Numbered from the stretch's first letter, positions 36,432-49,276 are shown. The stretch: 64,000 nt of DNA from Sphingomonas sp. (GCF_004799495.1 NZ_SSMY01000008.1:151690-215689); one strand, 5' to 3'. Notes: generated by a model not told the origin, from the letters alone. Made by a program: numbers and translations.

Positions 36432-37217
36432 ATGGCAGAGATACGAATCGGGATCGGCGGCTGGACCTACGAACCATGGCGCGGGACCTTCTTTCCCGAC
36501 AAATGGCCGCACAAGCGCGAGCTGGAATTTGCCAGCCGTCAACTGACCGCGATCGAGGTCAACGGCACCTATTATTCGGGCTTCAAGCCGGCGACCTTCG
36601 CGGGGTGGGCCGAAGTCGTGCCAGACGACTTCGTGTTCACGCTCAAGGCCTCGCGCTTCTGCACCAACCGCAAGGTGCTGGCCGAAGCGGGCGAATCGAT
36701 CCAGCGATTCGTCCGTCAAGGGATCGTCGAGCTCGGGCCGAAGCTCGGACCGATGCTGTGGCAGTTCATGGCGACCAAGAAGTTCGACGCCCAGGATTTC
36801 GGCGCGTTTCTCAATTTGTTGCCGGTAAAGCATGAGGGCGTCGCGCTGCGCCATGCGGTGCAGGTGCGGCATGACAGTTTCCACGTGCCCGAGTTCGTCG
36901 CGATGTGCCGCGCCGCGAACGTCGCGATCGTCTATGCCGATTCGCCCGATTACCCGGCGATCGCCGACGTCACCGCCGACTTCGTCTATGCCCGGCTGGA
37001 AAATACGGTGGAGGAGGAACCGGCCGGCTATTCCCCCGCAGCGCTCGATCGCTGGGCGGCGGTCGCGAAGAGCTGGGCGGCAGGCGAAGCGCCGGCGGGA
37101 CTCCCCTATTTCGGCGATTCGCCGGCGAAGACGCCGCGCGACACGTTCGTGTTCTTCATCAGCGGCGCCAAGGTGCGCGCGCCGGCCGCGGCGCAGGCGC
37201 TGATCGCGCGCGTCTAG
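36432..37217 (+). CDS. DUF72 (YecE-like) protein
   Basis: The 261-residue protein has a TIM-barrel-like DUF72 domain: RIGIGGWTYEPWRGTFFPDKW, NGTYYSGFKP, FTLKASRFCTN, LGPMLWQFMA and VQVRHDSF. Related to E. coli YecE, whose function is unknown. It follows the KTSC gene closely, and its stop overlaps by three bases the stop of the convergent mitofilin-like gene. Confidence 0.9.
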   Translation: MAEIRIGIGGWTYEPWRGTFFPDKWPHKRELEFASRQLTAIEVNGTYYSGFKPATFAGWAEVVPDDFVFTLKASRFCTNRKVLAEAGESIQRFVRQGIVELGPKLGPMLWQFMATKKFDAQDFGAFLNLLPVKHEGVALRHAVQVRHDSFHVPEFVAMCRAANVAIVYADSPDYPAIADVTADFVYARLENTVEEEPAGYSPAALDRWAAVAKSWAAGEAPAGLPYFGDSPAKTPRDTFVFFISGAKVRAPAAAQALIARV

Positions 37218-38077
37218 CGAGTCGGCGATGCGCCGGGCGCAGGCGGGGTCGCGGCGCGGCCCTGGATCGCGGCGGTCTCCAGCACGATCAGCGCCTTGCG
37301 CGCCGCGACATATTGCCGCGCGCCGGTCATCCAGCCGGTCGCCTGCGCCGCGCCGGGCAGCTTGTTCACTTCCTCGACCGCGGCCTCGACCTGGCCCTGC
37401 GCGAGCATGCGACGGACTCGCGCGAGCCGCTCGCTCGGCACCGGCGACGGGGTGTTGCGCGGGTGGACCACGATCAGGCTGCCCAGCAACCGCCACACCG
37501 CACCGCCCCAGCCGCCTTCGCCCGCCGGCCCGAGCGCGAGCTGCGGGCCGATCTGGTCGAGCCCGAGCCGCAGGTCCTCGGTCGTCACCGGATGGTGCGA
37601 CGCGTCGATGATCGTCGCCACTTCGTTCGGCTGGGTCGCACCGAACCGGTCGCGCAATTGCTGTTCGAGATAGCCGAGTTCGAGCCCGCGATCGATCGCC
37701 CGGCGCGACACCAGCACGACGAGCAGCGCTTCCGCGCGCGACGCGTTGCCATAGGCGTTGGCAGCGGCGCTGGTGATCGCGGCGCTGCGCTGTTCGAGCG
37801 CGGCGAGTTGCGCCGACAGCATTTCCTGCCGTGCCGACAGCGACGCCGGATCGGTCGCGACCGGGGGGGCGACGATGACCTTGGGCGCCGGGGCGACGAC
37901 GGTTTGCGGCTGGGGTGCTGGTTGTGGTTCCGCCCGGAAATGATCGATCGCCCAGACCGCGAGCACCAGTCCGACCAGGAACGTGATCAGCGCGATTCCC
38001 GCGGCGGTCGCGAGCGTCAGGCGGCGTGTCGCGGGCTCGGCGGCCGGCAGGACGAGGGGCGGGACGGCGTCGCTCAT
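37214..38077 (-). CDS. Mitofilin-like (alphaproteobacterial Mic60-type) inner-membrane protein
   Basis: The 287-residue protein has a short N-terminus, one membrane helix (about residues 22-47), a proline-rich linker, a helical/coiled-coil region, and a C-terminal domain with a QGQVEAAVEEVNKLPG stretch that fits the mitofilin signature. In alphaproteobacteria, genes for Mic60-type proteins lie next to hemD, as here. Such proteins shape intracytoplasmic membranes in some species and are the relatives of mitochondrial crista-junction Mic60. This one is short. The assignment rests on architecture and neighbour. Confidence 0.72.
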   Translation of the reverse strand: MSDAVPPLVLPAAEPATRRLTLATAAGIALITFLVGLVLAVWAIDHFRAEPQPAPQPQTVVAPAPKVIVAPPVATDPASLSARQEMLSAQLAALEQRSAAITSAAANAYGNASRAEALLVVLVSRRAIDRGLELGYLEQQLRDRFGATQPNEVATIIDASHHPVTTEDLRLGLDQIGPQLALGPAGEGGWGGAVWRLLGSLIVVHPRNTPSPVPSERLARVRRMLAQGQVEAAVEEVNKLPGAAQATGWMTGARQYVAARKALIVLETAAIQGRAATPPAPGASPTR

Positions 38078-38108
38078 CCGGCCCTTATCCGCGCGGGGCT
38101 CGGCAGGG

Positions 38109-38774
38109 TCAATCGGCGAGGCGGCGCGCGAGCGCGACGAGCGCGTCGTCGTCGGGAGCGGAGGCCGCGGCGACCCGTGCCCAGCCCGGCCCGGCGGCCT
38201 CGGCGACCGCTCGGCTGATCGTGGCGAGGCGGATCGTGGCGCGGCGATGCGCGGCCAGCTCGCCCAGCCGCTCCGCCGCACGCGCCGAATGGAGCAGCGC
38301 GACCGCGCCTGCGAGCTCTTCGATCACGGCGGTATCGATCGGCAGCGGATCGCTGGCATAGACCGCGACCGCGGCGGCGATCACGCCGCCAACCTGCAAG
38401 CGCCGCTCGCGGCCGGCGAGCAACAGCGCGCGCGAGAAACCGCGCGCCGCCAGGGTCGCGGCCAGGTCCGCGCCATCGCCGTCGCCGGTTCCGTCGACCG
38501 ACAGCCCGCGCGCTTCGGCGGCGGCAGCGGTTGCGGGGCCGACCGCGAACACGGGGAGCCCCTTGAGCGCCTCCAGCCCCGGCCCGGCGAGCCGCGGCGC
38601 GTTCGCGCTGGTCAGCACGAGCGCGTCGAACGCGCGTGGGTCGGGCGCCGTCCAGTCCAGTGCGTGCGTTTCGAACAGCGGTAAACGGATCGCGGCCAGC
38701 CCCGCCGCCTCGACCCGCGCGGCGGTTGCCGCGTTCCCCGGCTCGGGCCGCAACACCGCGACGGCTCGCGTCAT
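38109..38774 (-). CDS. hemD: Uroporphyrinogen-III synthase
   Basis: HemD closes hydroxymethylbilane to uroporphyrinogen III in heme synthesis. The 221-residue protein shows the weakly conserved family pattern: [48 protein letters not shown] and LLLAGRERR. The ATG at 38774 sets the normal length. An earlier start would overlap the divergent tsaD gene. It pairs with the downstream mitofilin-like gene and is divergent from tsaD, as in many alphaproteobacteria. Confidence 0.9.
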   Translation of the reverse strand: MTRAVAVLRPEPGNAATAARVEAAGLAAIRLPLFETHALDWTAPDPRAFDALVLTSANAPRLAGPGLEALKGLPVFAVGPATAAAAEARGLSVDGTGDGDGADLAATLAARGFSRALLLAGRERRLQVGGVIAAAVAVYASDPLPIDTAVIEELAGAVALLHSARAAERLGELAAHRRATIRLATISRAVAEAAGPGWARVAAASAPDDDALVALARRLAD

Positions 38775-38829
38775 GACGTCATCGCCCGCATGGCTTGTGC
38801 TACCGGGCAAGGCGCGTAGAGGAAAGAGC

Positions 38830-39855
38830 GTGTTGATATTGGGCCTCGAATCCTCGTGCGACGAGACCGCGGCGGCGCTGGTCACCGGCGACCGGCGTAT
38901 CCTGGCGCACAAGCTGGCGGGGCAGGAAGCGGCGCACGCGCCCTATGGCGGGGTGGTGCCGGAGATTGCCGCGCGCGCGCACGTCGAGGTGCTCGAGCCG
39001 CTGGTCGCCGCGTCATTGGAGGAAGCGGGGGTGACGTTGGCCGACGTCGACGCCATCGCCGCGACCGCCGGGCCGGGGCTGATCGGCGGGGTGATGGTCG
39101 GGCTGGTCACCGGCAAGGCGCTGGCGCATGCGGCGGGCAAGCCGCTGGTCGCGGTCAATCATCTCGAAGGCCATGCGCTCAGCCCGCGGCTGGCCGATCC
39201 CGACCTGCACTTTCCCTATCTGCTGCTGCTGGTGTCGGGCGGGCATTGCCAGTTGCTGCTGGTCGAGGGCGTCGACCGCTATCGCCGCCTCGCGACGACG
39301 ATCGACGACGCGGCGGGCGAGGCTTTCGACAAGACGGCCAAGATACTGGGCTTCGGTTTCCCTGGCGGCCCGGCAGTGGAGCGTGCAGCGGCAGCGGGCC
39401 AGCCGATCGTCCCGCTCCCGCGCCCGCTGCTCGGATCGCCCGAACCGCATTTCTCGTTCGCGGGCCTGAAAAGCGCGGTGCTCCGAGCGCACGAAGCCGG
39501 GACATGGTCGAAAGAGGATATTGCCGCCAGCTTCCAGCAAGCGGCGGTCGACTGCCTGGTCGACCGCACGCGGCGGCAATTGGGTGAGGTCGAGGCGACC
39601 GCGCTCGTCGTTGCCGGCGGAGTTGCCGCCAACACGGCGGTGCGGTCGGCGCTGGAGGCGCTGGCGGGCGACTACCACCTCCCGTTCAGCGTCCCGCCGC
39701 AATGGTTGTGCACCGATAACGCCGCGATGATCGCCTGGGCAGGCGCCGAGCGCTTCGCCGCGGGGCTGACCGACCCGCTCGACGTCGCCGCGCGCCCGCG
39801 CTGGCCGCTCGACCCGGATGCCGAAAAGGTGCGCGGCGCGGGGGTGAAGGCATGA
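38830..39855 (+). CDS. tsaD: tRNA threonylcarbamoyladenosine synthase subunit TsaD
   Basis: TsaD transfers threonylcarbamoyl to adenosine 37 of tRNAs reading ANN codons. The protein (341 residues) shows [14 protein letters not shown] at the start, the metal-binding histidines in [10 protein letters not shown], the SGGHCQL motif, and the ATPase-like [13 protein letters not shown]. The GTG at 38830 has AGGAAAG upstream. Its stop overlaps gpsA (ATGA), a common arrangement. Confidence 0.96.
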   Translation: MLILGLESSCDETAAALVTGDRRILAHKLAGQEAAHAPYGGVVPEIAARAHVEVLEPLVAASLEEAGVTLADVDAIAATAGPGLIGGVMVGLVTGKALAHAAGKPLVAVNHLEGHALSPRLADPDLHFPYLLLLVSGGHCQLLLVEGVDRYRRLATTIDDAAGEAFDKTAKILGFGFPGGPAVERAAAAGQPIVPLPRPLLGSPEPHFSFAGLKSAVLRAHEAGTWSKEDIAASFQQAAVDCLVDRTRRQLGEVEATALVVAGGVAANTAVRSALEALAGDYHLPFSVPPQWLCTDNAAMIAWAGAERFAAGLTDPLDVAARPRWPLDPDAEKVRGAGVKA

Positions 39856-40829
39856 GGATCGGTGTGATCGGTGGCGGCGCCTGGGGCACCGCGCTGGCGC
39901 AAGTCGCAGCGCAGGACGGCGCGCCGGTCACGCTTTGGGCGCGCGAGGCGGAAGTGGTCGCCTCGATCAACGAGCGCCACATCAACGATTTGTTCCTGTC
40001 GAGCGTCCCGCTGTCGCCGACCATCGTCGCAACCGACGATATCGATGTGCTCCGCGACGCCGACGCGGTGCTGGTGGTGGCACCGGCGCAGCATGTCCGG
40101 TCGGTGCTGGCGAACGTCGATTTCGGCGGCACGCCGCTGGTGCTGTGCGCCAAGGGGATCGAGGCGGGGACTCGGTTGCTGGTCGGCGAGATCGCGCGCG
40201 AGGTGCAGCCCGGCTCGCCGATCGCGGTGCTGTCGGGGCCGACATTCGCGCACGAGGTCGCGGCGGGACTGCCGACCGCGGTGACGCTGGCGTGCGAGGA
40301 TGCCACGCTGGGCGCTAGACTCGCCGAGCGGATCGCGGCGCCGACGTTCCGAACCTATGCCTCGGACGACGTGATCGGCGCGGAGATCGGCGGCGCGGTG
40401 AAGAATGTGCTCGCGATCGGTAGCGGCGTGGTCGAGGGCGCACGGTTGGGGCAGAACGCACGCGCGGCGCTAATCGCGCGTGGGTTCGCGGAGATGACTC
40501 GGTTTGGGCTGGCGCGCGGCGCACGGGCAGAGACGATGGCGGGGCTGTCGGGGCTCGGCGACCTCGTCCTCACCTGTTCGTCGACCAGCAGCCGCAATTT
40601 CTCGCTCGGGCTCGGACTGGGCGAAGGCCGTTCGGCGCGTGACTTGCTCGCGGACCGCCGCACCGTCGCCGAGGGCGCGTTCACCGCGCCGGTGCTGCGC
40701 GAAGCCGCGGCCGAAGCGGGCGTCGCCATGCCGGTGTGCGACGCGGTGTGCACGCTGCTCGGCGGCGCGCCGGTGGCCGACGTGATCGGCGCGTTGCTCG
40801 CCCGGCCGTTGCGCGAGGAGCGCGGTTAG
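39852..40829 (+). CDS. gpsA: NAD(P)-dependent glycerol-3-phosphate dehydrogenase
   Basis: GpsA reduces dihydroxyacetone phosphate to glycerol-3-phosphate for phospholipid synthesis. The 325-residue protein starts with the nucleotide-binding [13 protein letters not shown], with [17 protein letters not shown], the catalytic lysine in [11 protein letters not shown] and [12 protein letters not shown]. It overlaps tsaD at its start and overlaps by three bases the end of the convergent methyltransferase-like gene. Confidence 0.96.
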   Translation: MRIGVIGGGAWGTALAQVAAQDGAPVTLWAREAEVVASINERHINDLFLSSVPLSPTIVATDDIDVLRDADAVLVVAPAQHVRSVLANVDFGGTPLVLCAKGIEAGTRLLVGEIAREVQPGSPIAVLSGPTFAHEVAAGLPTAVTLACEDATLGARLAERIAAPTFRTYASDDVIGAEIGGAVKNVLAIGSGVVEGARLGQNARAALIARGFAEMTRFGLARGARAETMAGLSGLGDLVLTCSSTSSRNFSLGLGLGEGRSARDLLADRRTVAEGAFTAPVLREAAAEAGVAMPVCDAVCTLLGGAPVADVIGALLARPLREERG

Positions 40830-41557
40830 CCGGGCTTGCGGAACTTGTAGATGAACTGATCGGTCCGACCCCGGATCGATTTGTCGAAGACCGCCTTCGT
40901 GTGATCGTCGCCCGGATTGGCGAGTAATTTCGATTCGCCGAGGAAGGTGAACCCCGCCGCCTCGACCTGTTTCCTGACGATCGCGGGATCGATGCGGTGG
41001 AGCGTGTCGGTGTCGCGCATCCCCGATCCGGGGGCCGCCGCATGGTCGATGATCAACAATACACCGCCCGGCTTCAGCGCCGCGAAGGCCAATTTGTCGA
41101 ACACCGCCGGGTCGAGCGAGCCCATGAACTTGTCGGGATAATCGTGGTAATTCTGCGAGGTGAAGACCAGGTCGACCAGCTCGTCCGCCTTCAATTCGGT
41201 CGCCGGCTGGATGCTCGCGCTGACGTTCGCGAAATTGGGGTTCTTGGTCAGCGCGGCGTAGTTCCTGACGTCGGTCGCCGCTTCCTGCGCATATTGCTTG
41301 GCCCAGATGCCGTAGACATGGCCGGTCGGTCCGACGATCCGCGCGAAGGTCCGCGTCCAGTATCCGCCGCCCGGGATCAGGTCGATCACCTTGTCCCCCG
41401 CCTTCAGCCCGGCGAACGCGGCGATCTCCGGGCCGTGGCGGCGCGCATCGGTGGCGGTGTCGCGCGCCAGCGTCGTGTCGGGCGCGGCGGTGGGCGCCTT
41501 GCTCCCCGAGCAGGCGGCGGTCGCGGCGATCAACGCCAGCGCGGCGATGCGCTTCAC
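40826..41557 (-). CDS. Exported methyltransferase-like protein, tandem copy 3
   Basis: The 243-residue protein has a signal peptide that may end at a lipobox-like cysteine (IAATAACSGS), then a class I SAM methyltransferase-like fold: VIDLIPGGGYWTRTFARIVGPTGHVYGIW, LVFTSQNYHDYPDKFMG, ALKPGGVLLIIDHAA. The glycine loop is intact. It is the last of three adjacent paralogues whose genes overlap (TAGTG at 41555-41559). The GTG at 41557 starts it. Why an apparently exported protein would keep a SAM-binding fold is not clear. Confidence 0.82.
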   Translation of the reverse strand: MKRIAALALIAATAACSGSKAPTAAPDTTLARDTATDARRHGPEIAAFAGLKAGDKVIDLIPGGGYWTRTFARIVGPTGHVYGIWAKQYAQEAATDVRNYAALTKNPNFANVSASIQPATELKADELVDLVFTSQNYHDYPDKFMGSLDPAVFDKLAFAALKPGGVLLIIDHAAAPGSGMRDTDTLHRIDPAIVRKQVEAAGFTFLGESKLLANPGDDHTKAVFDKSIRGRTDQFIYKFRKPG

Positions 41558-42312
41558 TAGAGCGGCTTCCGGAATTTGTAGACGAACTGGTCGGTATGCC
41601 CGCGGATTTCGGGTTTGAACACATTCAGCATGTGGTCGTCCTTCGGATTGGCGAGCAAGGTCGATTCACCGACGAAGCGGAAGCCGGCGGCTGTCACTTG
41701 CTTCTTCACCAGCGCGGGGTCGATCCGGTGCAGCTTCTCGGTCGCATCGGTGCCGGTACCGGGCAGCGCGACATGGTCGATGACGATGAAATAGCCACCG
41801 GGTTTGAGCGCGTCGAAGAAACGCTTATCGAGCACCGCCGGATCGACCGGGCCCATGAACTTGTCGAGATAATCGTGATAGTTCTGCGACGTAAAGATGA
41901 TGTCCGCCGGTTCGGGCGTCGCGAAACCGTCGGCTGGCTGCTCGAGCGACACGACATTGGGCCAGGTCTTGCCCGCGGCGGCGAGGTATTTGGTCTCGTC
42001 GTCCTTGGTAAATTGGAGCAACGGCGCCACCCAAACGCCATAAACCTTGCCGCGGGGTCCCACCGCACCGGCAAACAAGCGAGTCCAATAAGCGCTGTTG
42101 GGCTGTAGGTCGACGACCTTGTCGCCCGGCTTGACCCCGGCAAAAGCGAGAATCTCCGGCCCGTGGCGCCGCGCATCGTCGACCGCCTGGTCGGCGCGTG
42201 CAGGATCGGCGGCGGCCTTTGCAATGTTGGCCGGCAGGCGGGTCGCCGCGGCGAGCCATGTCCCGCTGGTAGCGGTCGCGGCGAGTAACGCCGCAGCGAG
42301 GATCAGCTTCAT
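41557..42312 (-). CDS. Exported methyltransferase-like protein, tandem copy 2
   Basis: The 251-residue protein has a signal peptide (MKLILAAALLAATATSGTWLAAA) and the same fold as its neighbours: VVDLQPNSAYWTRLFAGAVGPRGKVYGVW, IIFTSQNYHDYLDKFMGP, DALKPGGYFIVIDHVA. The glycine loop is degenerate: the G-x-G seen in copies 1 and 3 is replaced by PNSAY. It may therefore have lost SAM binding. The ATG overlaps the stop of copy 1 (ATGA at 42309-42312). Confidence 0.82.
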   Translation of the reverse strand: MKLILAAALLAATATSGTWLAAATRLPANIAKAAADPARADQAVDDARRHGPEILAFAGVKPGDKVVDLQPNSAYWTRLFAGAVGPRGKVYGVWVAPLLQFTKDDETKYLAAAGKTWPNVVSLEQPADGFATPEPADIIFTSQNYHDYLDKFMGPVDPAVLDKRFFDALKPGGYFIVIDHVALPGTGTDATEKLHRIDPALVKKQVTAAGFRFVGESTLLANPKDDHMLNVFKPEIRGHTDQFVYKFRKPL

Positions 42313-43052
42313 TTGAGCGGTTTCCGGAATTTGTAGACGAACTGGTCGGTCGTGCCGCGGATCGCGGGATCGAACACCTTGAGGCTGTGGTCGTCTTTGG
42401 GGTTGGCCAGCACGGTCGATTCGCCGACCCATTGGAACCCCGCCGCCAGCACCTGCTTCTTGACGATCGCGGGATCGATCCGGTGCAGCGTCTTGGTATC
42501 GGCAAGGCCACTGCCGGCGGGGGCCACGTGATCGACGATCAAATAGATGCCGCCCGGCTTCAGCGCGTCGAACACCGCCTTGTTAAACGCGACATAGCCA
42601 GCTTCGCCCGCGAAATTGTTGAGGTCGTGATAGTTCTGGACGGTCCAGAACAGATCGACCGGCTTGGCGACCGTCGGTAGGTTGGTGGCCTGACCTTCAG
42701 CGGTGACATTGGCGAGATGGCGCGCGGTGAGCGCGTCGATATCGCCTTGGTACGACTTGATCGCGACGTTCGGCCACAGCGCATAGACGTGCCCCGACGG
42801 TCCGACGACACCGGTGAAGATGCGCGTCCAATATCCCTTGCCGGGCAGGAAATCGACGACGGTCTGGCCGGGTTTCACCCCGGCGAAGGCCATCACCTCC
42901 GCCGCGTGGCGACGCGCGTCGTCGCTGGTCTGGTCGGCGCGCGCGGGATCGGCCAGCGCCTTGGTGATCGCGGGCGACACCGCCTGCTTGGCAGTGATCG
43001 CGGCCGGAACCGCCAACGCGGCACTCGCCGCCAATATCATGGTCAACCGCAT
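42309..43052 (-). CDS. Exported methyltransferase-like protein, tandem copy 1
   Basis: The 247-residue protein has a signal peptide (MRLTMILAASAALAVPAAITA), then VVDFLPGKGYWTRIFTGVVGPSGHVYALW with a usable glycine loop, LFWTVQNYHDLNNFAGE, and the shared C-terminus RIDPAIVKKQVLAAGFQWVGESTVLANPKDDHS and DQFVYKFRKPLK. It is the first gene of the triplet. Upstream of it lies the diverged intergenic repeat at 43114-43343, which probably contains its promoter. Confidence 0.82.
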   Translation of the reverse strand: MRLTMILAASAALAVPAAITAKQAVSPAITKALADPARADQTSDDARRHAAEVMAFAGVKPGQTVVDFLPGKGYWTRIFTGVVGPSGHVYALWPNVAIKSYQGDIDALTARHLANVTAEGQATNLPTVAKPVDLFWTVQNYHDLNNFAGEAGYVAFNKAVFDALKPGGIYLIVDHVAPAGSGLADTKTLHRIDPAIVKKQVLAAGFQWVGESTVLANPKDDHSLKVFDPAIRGTTDQFVYKFRKPLK

Positions 43053-43113
43053 CGCCGCTCTCCTTCGTTGCCCTTATGAAACAAAAGCGCGGAGCGGCAA
43101 AGCACAGCGATGC

Positions 43114-43343
43114 GCGCTAAGTTCACAAAGTTGACACTCGGACGGCGGTTTGGGGGAGTTGCGCCGGGTTTGCCTCCCGGATGCGCCGGGGGACGCGACA
43201 CCGGCGCGACGATCTTGCGCCATCCGCGCGGCAGGGATGAGCCCGTCGAGCTACCCCGCCGCCATCGCGAAGCGACAGGGCTCGCTGGGGTTGCTGCTCA
43301 TCGATCAACGTAGATCAGAGGAATTCCTACATTGGTAGGAATT
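43114..43343. repeat. Diverged intergenic repeat, copy B
   Basis: In the 403-base gap between the methyltransferase triplet and gyrB lies a second, diverged copy of the repeat at 7374-7636. It starts with AAGTTCACAAAGTTGACAC (two near-identical half repeats), has ACGCGACACCGGCGCG, the exact GCCATCGCGAAGCG (43261-43274), and ends with a perfect palindrome AATTCCTAC-attg-GTAGGAATT (43322-43343). No gene is supported on either strand. Confidence 0.6.
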
Positions 43344-43455
43344 TCCGTCGCGGTGGCGCGGAGCGGCGAAGCCGCTCCGTCGGACGTGGCTGCGCCACGC
43401 AGGCCGCGCTCGCCGGCGGGGCGCGGATTAGCGGGCGCTAATCCGCTCCGGCGAG
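43322..43455. repeat. Chain of perfect mini-hairpins upstream of the gyrB stop
   Basis: Four hairpins follow one another: AATTCCTAC-attg-GTAGGAATT (43322-43343), GGAGCGGC-gaa-GCCGCTCC (43360-43378), CGTGGC-tgc-GCCACG (43385-43399), and a nested hairpin with outer CTCGCCGG/CCGGCGAG and inner GCGGATTAGC-gggc-GCTAATCCGC (43409-43455), ending right at the gyrB stop codon. The last one would form in the gyrB message and may end it. Similar hairpins follow tRNA-Gly. Confidence 0.78.
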
Positions 43456-47053
<3,598 letters not shown>

Positions 47054-47079
47054 CGCGCCTGTCCCTAGCGGAGTTGATC

Positions 47080-47871
47080 CTACGCCGCGAGCTTCTCGGG
47101 CTCGGCGGTCACGGCGGGCTTCGGCGCGCTCATGTACGACGCCAGACCGCCCAGCTCGCGCTGCGCCTTGAGGTACGCGACTGGCTCGCCCAGGTTGAGC
47201 CGCTGGCGCGCCTGGTCGAGCGGTTCGTGCAGCAGCTGCTCGTAATGCTCGCCCGAAATCCACTTGGCCTTGCGCCCGCGCTTGTACCCTTCCCACACCG
47301 CCTTGATGAACAGGTTGCCGCCCGTGACCTTGCGGCTCTTGAGCGCGGCTGCGGCAGCGATGAACGCCCAGCCGAGCCCGCCAACCTGCGCGTAGCTGAA
47401 CGCGACCAGCGCCGCTTCGCCCAGGCTCTCGTCGGCCTTGTACCCGGTCAGCACGTGCCAGATGTCGTGCGTGTCGCGTACCCGCCGCCCGAACCAGGCA
47501 TAGGGATGGAGCATCATCTCTTCCTGGTTGATATTCGACACCTCGGCGAGGCCGTCTGCCGAATAGCCGGTCGATTCGAGGAAGTGGTTGTAAGCCGCGC
47601 CGACCGTGCCGGGCGCGAATTGCTTGGCATAGCCCGGCTGCGAGAAAATCTCGGCGAGCTCGTGGCGCTCGTACGCCATCCGGCCGCCCTCGGCGGTCGC
47701 GATGAACCTGGCGTAGTTCATCGGCGCGTTGCCCACGTTCAAGGCCCGCATGATGCGAAACACCTGCGTCGTGTCGTCGCCGTTCGCGAGCAGCTTGCGA
47801 ATCGCGTCGAACGCGGTTTTCCAGTCGCGGCGCCCGGTCATGCCAGGGAACGGGGGAAGCTTTGCGGCCAT
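47080..47871 (-). CDS. Coq4-family protein (ubiquinone biosynthesis)
   Basis: The 263-residue protein matches the Coq4 family: the metal motif H-D-x-x-H in [20 protein letters not shown], with the later Glu, and the surrounding [26 protein letters not shown] helices. Coq4 takes part in ubiquinone ring decarboxylation/hydroxylation in eukaryotes. Bacterial members are less studied. It lies between dnaN and recF, genes normally adjacent, and has a clear promoter and palindrome of its own. Confidence 0.85.
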   Translation of the reverse strand: MAAKLPPFPGMTGRRDWKTAFDAIRKLLANGDDTTQVFRIMRALNVGNAPMNYARFIATAEGGRMAYERHELAEIFSQPGYAKQFAPGTVGAAYNHFLESTGYSADGLAEVSNINQEEMMLHPYAWFGRRVRDTHDIWHVLTGYKADESLGEAALVAFSYAQVGGLGWAFIAAAAALKSRKVTGGNLFIKAVWEGYKRGRKAKWISGEHYEQLLHEPLDQARQRLNLGEPVAYLKAQRELGGLASYMSAPKPAVTAEPEKLAA

Positions 47872-47882
47872 CGGTCTGATTC

Positions 47883-47927
47883 CTTACTGACAATGATGTT
47901 AGTAAGAGATTTGGGCGCGCGTGTCAA
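47883..47927 (-). promoter_or_regulatory. Promoter of the coq4 gene with overlapping TetR-like operator
   Basis: On the minus strand TTGACA (47927-47922), a 17-base spacer and TACTAA (47904-47899) form a strong promoter 28 bases before the coq4 ATG. The palindrome CTTACTGAC-aatgat-GTTAGTAAG (47883-47906, one mismatch between arms) covers the -10 box. TTACT-x-AC...GT-x-AGTAA half sites are typical for TetR-family repressors. No TetR gene lies in the window. Confidence 0.75.
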
Positions 47928-48076
47928 GCTGTCGAAAATCGAGGGTAGATAGGCGTTTAGCGATGAGAGGTGACGCGGAAGTAAATTCCGCGTCGTCGGC
48001 CGCGGCTAGTGCCGCGCCGGCCGGTCTTTCGCGTGCGCGTTGCGCACCGGCGACCAAGCGCGCTTGTTCGCCTCGC

Positions 48077-49189
48077 TCAGACTCGCATCGGCATCAGCAC
48101 GTAGAGCGCGGGCGACTTGTCGTTTTCGCGGATCAGCGTCGGGGCGCTGGCGTCGGCCAGATGCACCTCGACCGAATCGCCCTCGATCTGGCCGAGAATG
48201 TCGAGCAGGTAGCGGCTGTTGAAGCCGATCTCGAACCCGGTCGCGGCATAGTCGCCGGGGACTTCTTCCGCCGCGGTGCCGTTTTCCGGGCTGGTCACCG
48301 ACAACGTGATCTTGTCGCGGTCGAGCGCCATCTTCACCGCGCGGGTCTTTTCGGTGGCGATCGTCGAGACTCGGTCGACGCCTTCCTCGAAGCTGCGCGG
48401 GTCGATCTTGAGGATCTTGTCGTTGCCGGTCGGAATGACGCGGCTGTAGTCGGGGAAGGTCCCGTCGATCAGCTTCGAGGTGAGCAGCGCCTGTCCCATA
48501 TCGAAGCGGATCTTGGACGCCGACAGCGACACGCCGACCGACCCGTCGATTTCGTCGAGCAGCTTGCGCAGTTCGGCGACGCATTTGCGCGGGATAATGA
48601 TGTCGGGCATCCCCTCGGCGCCGTCGGGGCGCGGCAAAGTGACGCGGGCGAGGCGGTGGCCGTCGGTCGCCGCGGCCTTGAGCACCGGCTGGCCGTCGTC
48701 GGCGACGTGCCAGAAGATGCCGTTGAGGTAATAGCGCGTTTCCTCGGTCGAGATCGCGAAGCGAGTCTTGTCGATGATCTGCTTGAGCGTCTCGGCGGGG
48801 AGCTCGAACTGCGTCGGCAATTCGCCCTCGGCGATCACCGGGAAATCGTCGCGCGGCAGCGTGCCGAGCTGGAATCGCGCGCGGCCCGCGACGATCGTCA
48901 TCTTGCCCTCGGCCGCCGACAGCGACACCTGGCTGCCCTCGGGCAGCTTGCGGGCGATGTCGAACAAAGTGTGCGCCGACACGGTGGTCGCGCCCGGCGT
49001 CTCGACCGTGGCGGCGACGCTTTCGTTGATCTGCAGGTCGAGATCGGTCGCCATCAGCTTGAGCTGGCCGTCGGCGGTCGCGTCGATCAGCACGTTCGAC
49101 AGGATCGGGATCGTGTTGCGGCGCTCGACCACCGACTGGACATGGCTCAGCCCCTTGAGGAGCGTTGCACGTTCGATCGTCGCCTTCAT
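48077..49189 (-). CDS. dnaN: DNA polymerase III beta clamp
   Basis: The sliding clamp tethers the replicative polymerase. The 370-residue protein starts MKATIERATLLKGLSHVQSV and shows the three-fold repeated clamp domains, with NTIPILSNVL, ATDGHRLA, IPRKCVAELRKLL and the C-terminal ending PMRV. It is upstream of coq4-recF-gyrB on the same strand. dnaA is not in the window, so this is not the oriC-proximal dnaA-dnaN arrangement. Confidence 0.97.
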   Translation of the reverse strand: MKATIERATLLKGLSHVQSVVERRNTIPILSNVLIDATADGQLKLMATDLDLQINESVAATVETPGATTVSAHTLFDIARKLPEGSQVSLSAAEGKMTIVAGRARFQLGTLPRDDFPVIAEGELPTQFELPAETLKQIIDKTRFAISTEETRYYLNGIFWHVADDGQPVLKAAATDGHRLARVTLPRPDGAEGMPDIIIPRKCVAELRKLLDEIDGSVGVSLSASKIRFDMGQALLTSKLIDGTFPDYSRVIPTGNDKILKIDPRSFEEGVDRVSTIATEKTRAVKMALDRDKITLSVTSPENGTAAEEVPGDYAATGFEIGFNSRYLLDILGQIEGDSVEVHLADASAPTLIRENDKSPALYVLMPMRV

Positions 49190-49276
49190 GTCCTAACCCC
49201 CAGGGCCGGCGCCCATTTACGTCCCGCCAGACATGAGAGAATCCGGGGGCGATTAGCCGTCTCCTTTCCTTAACGA

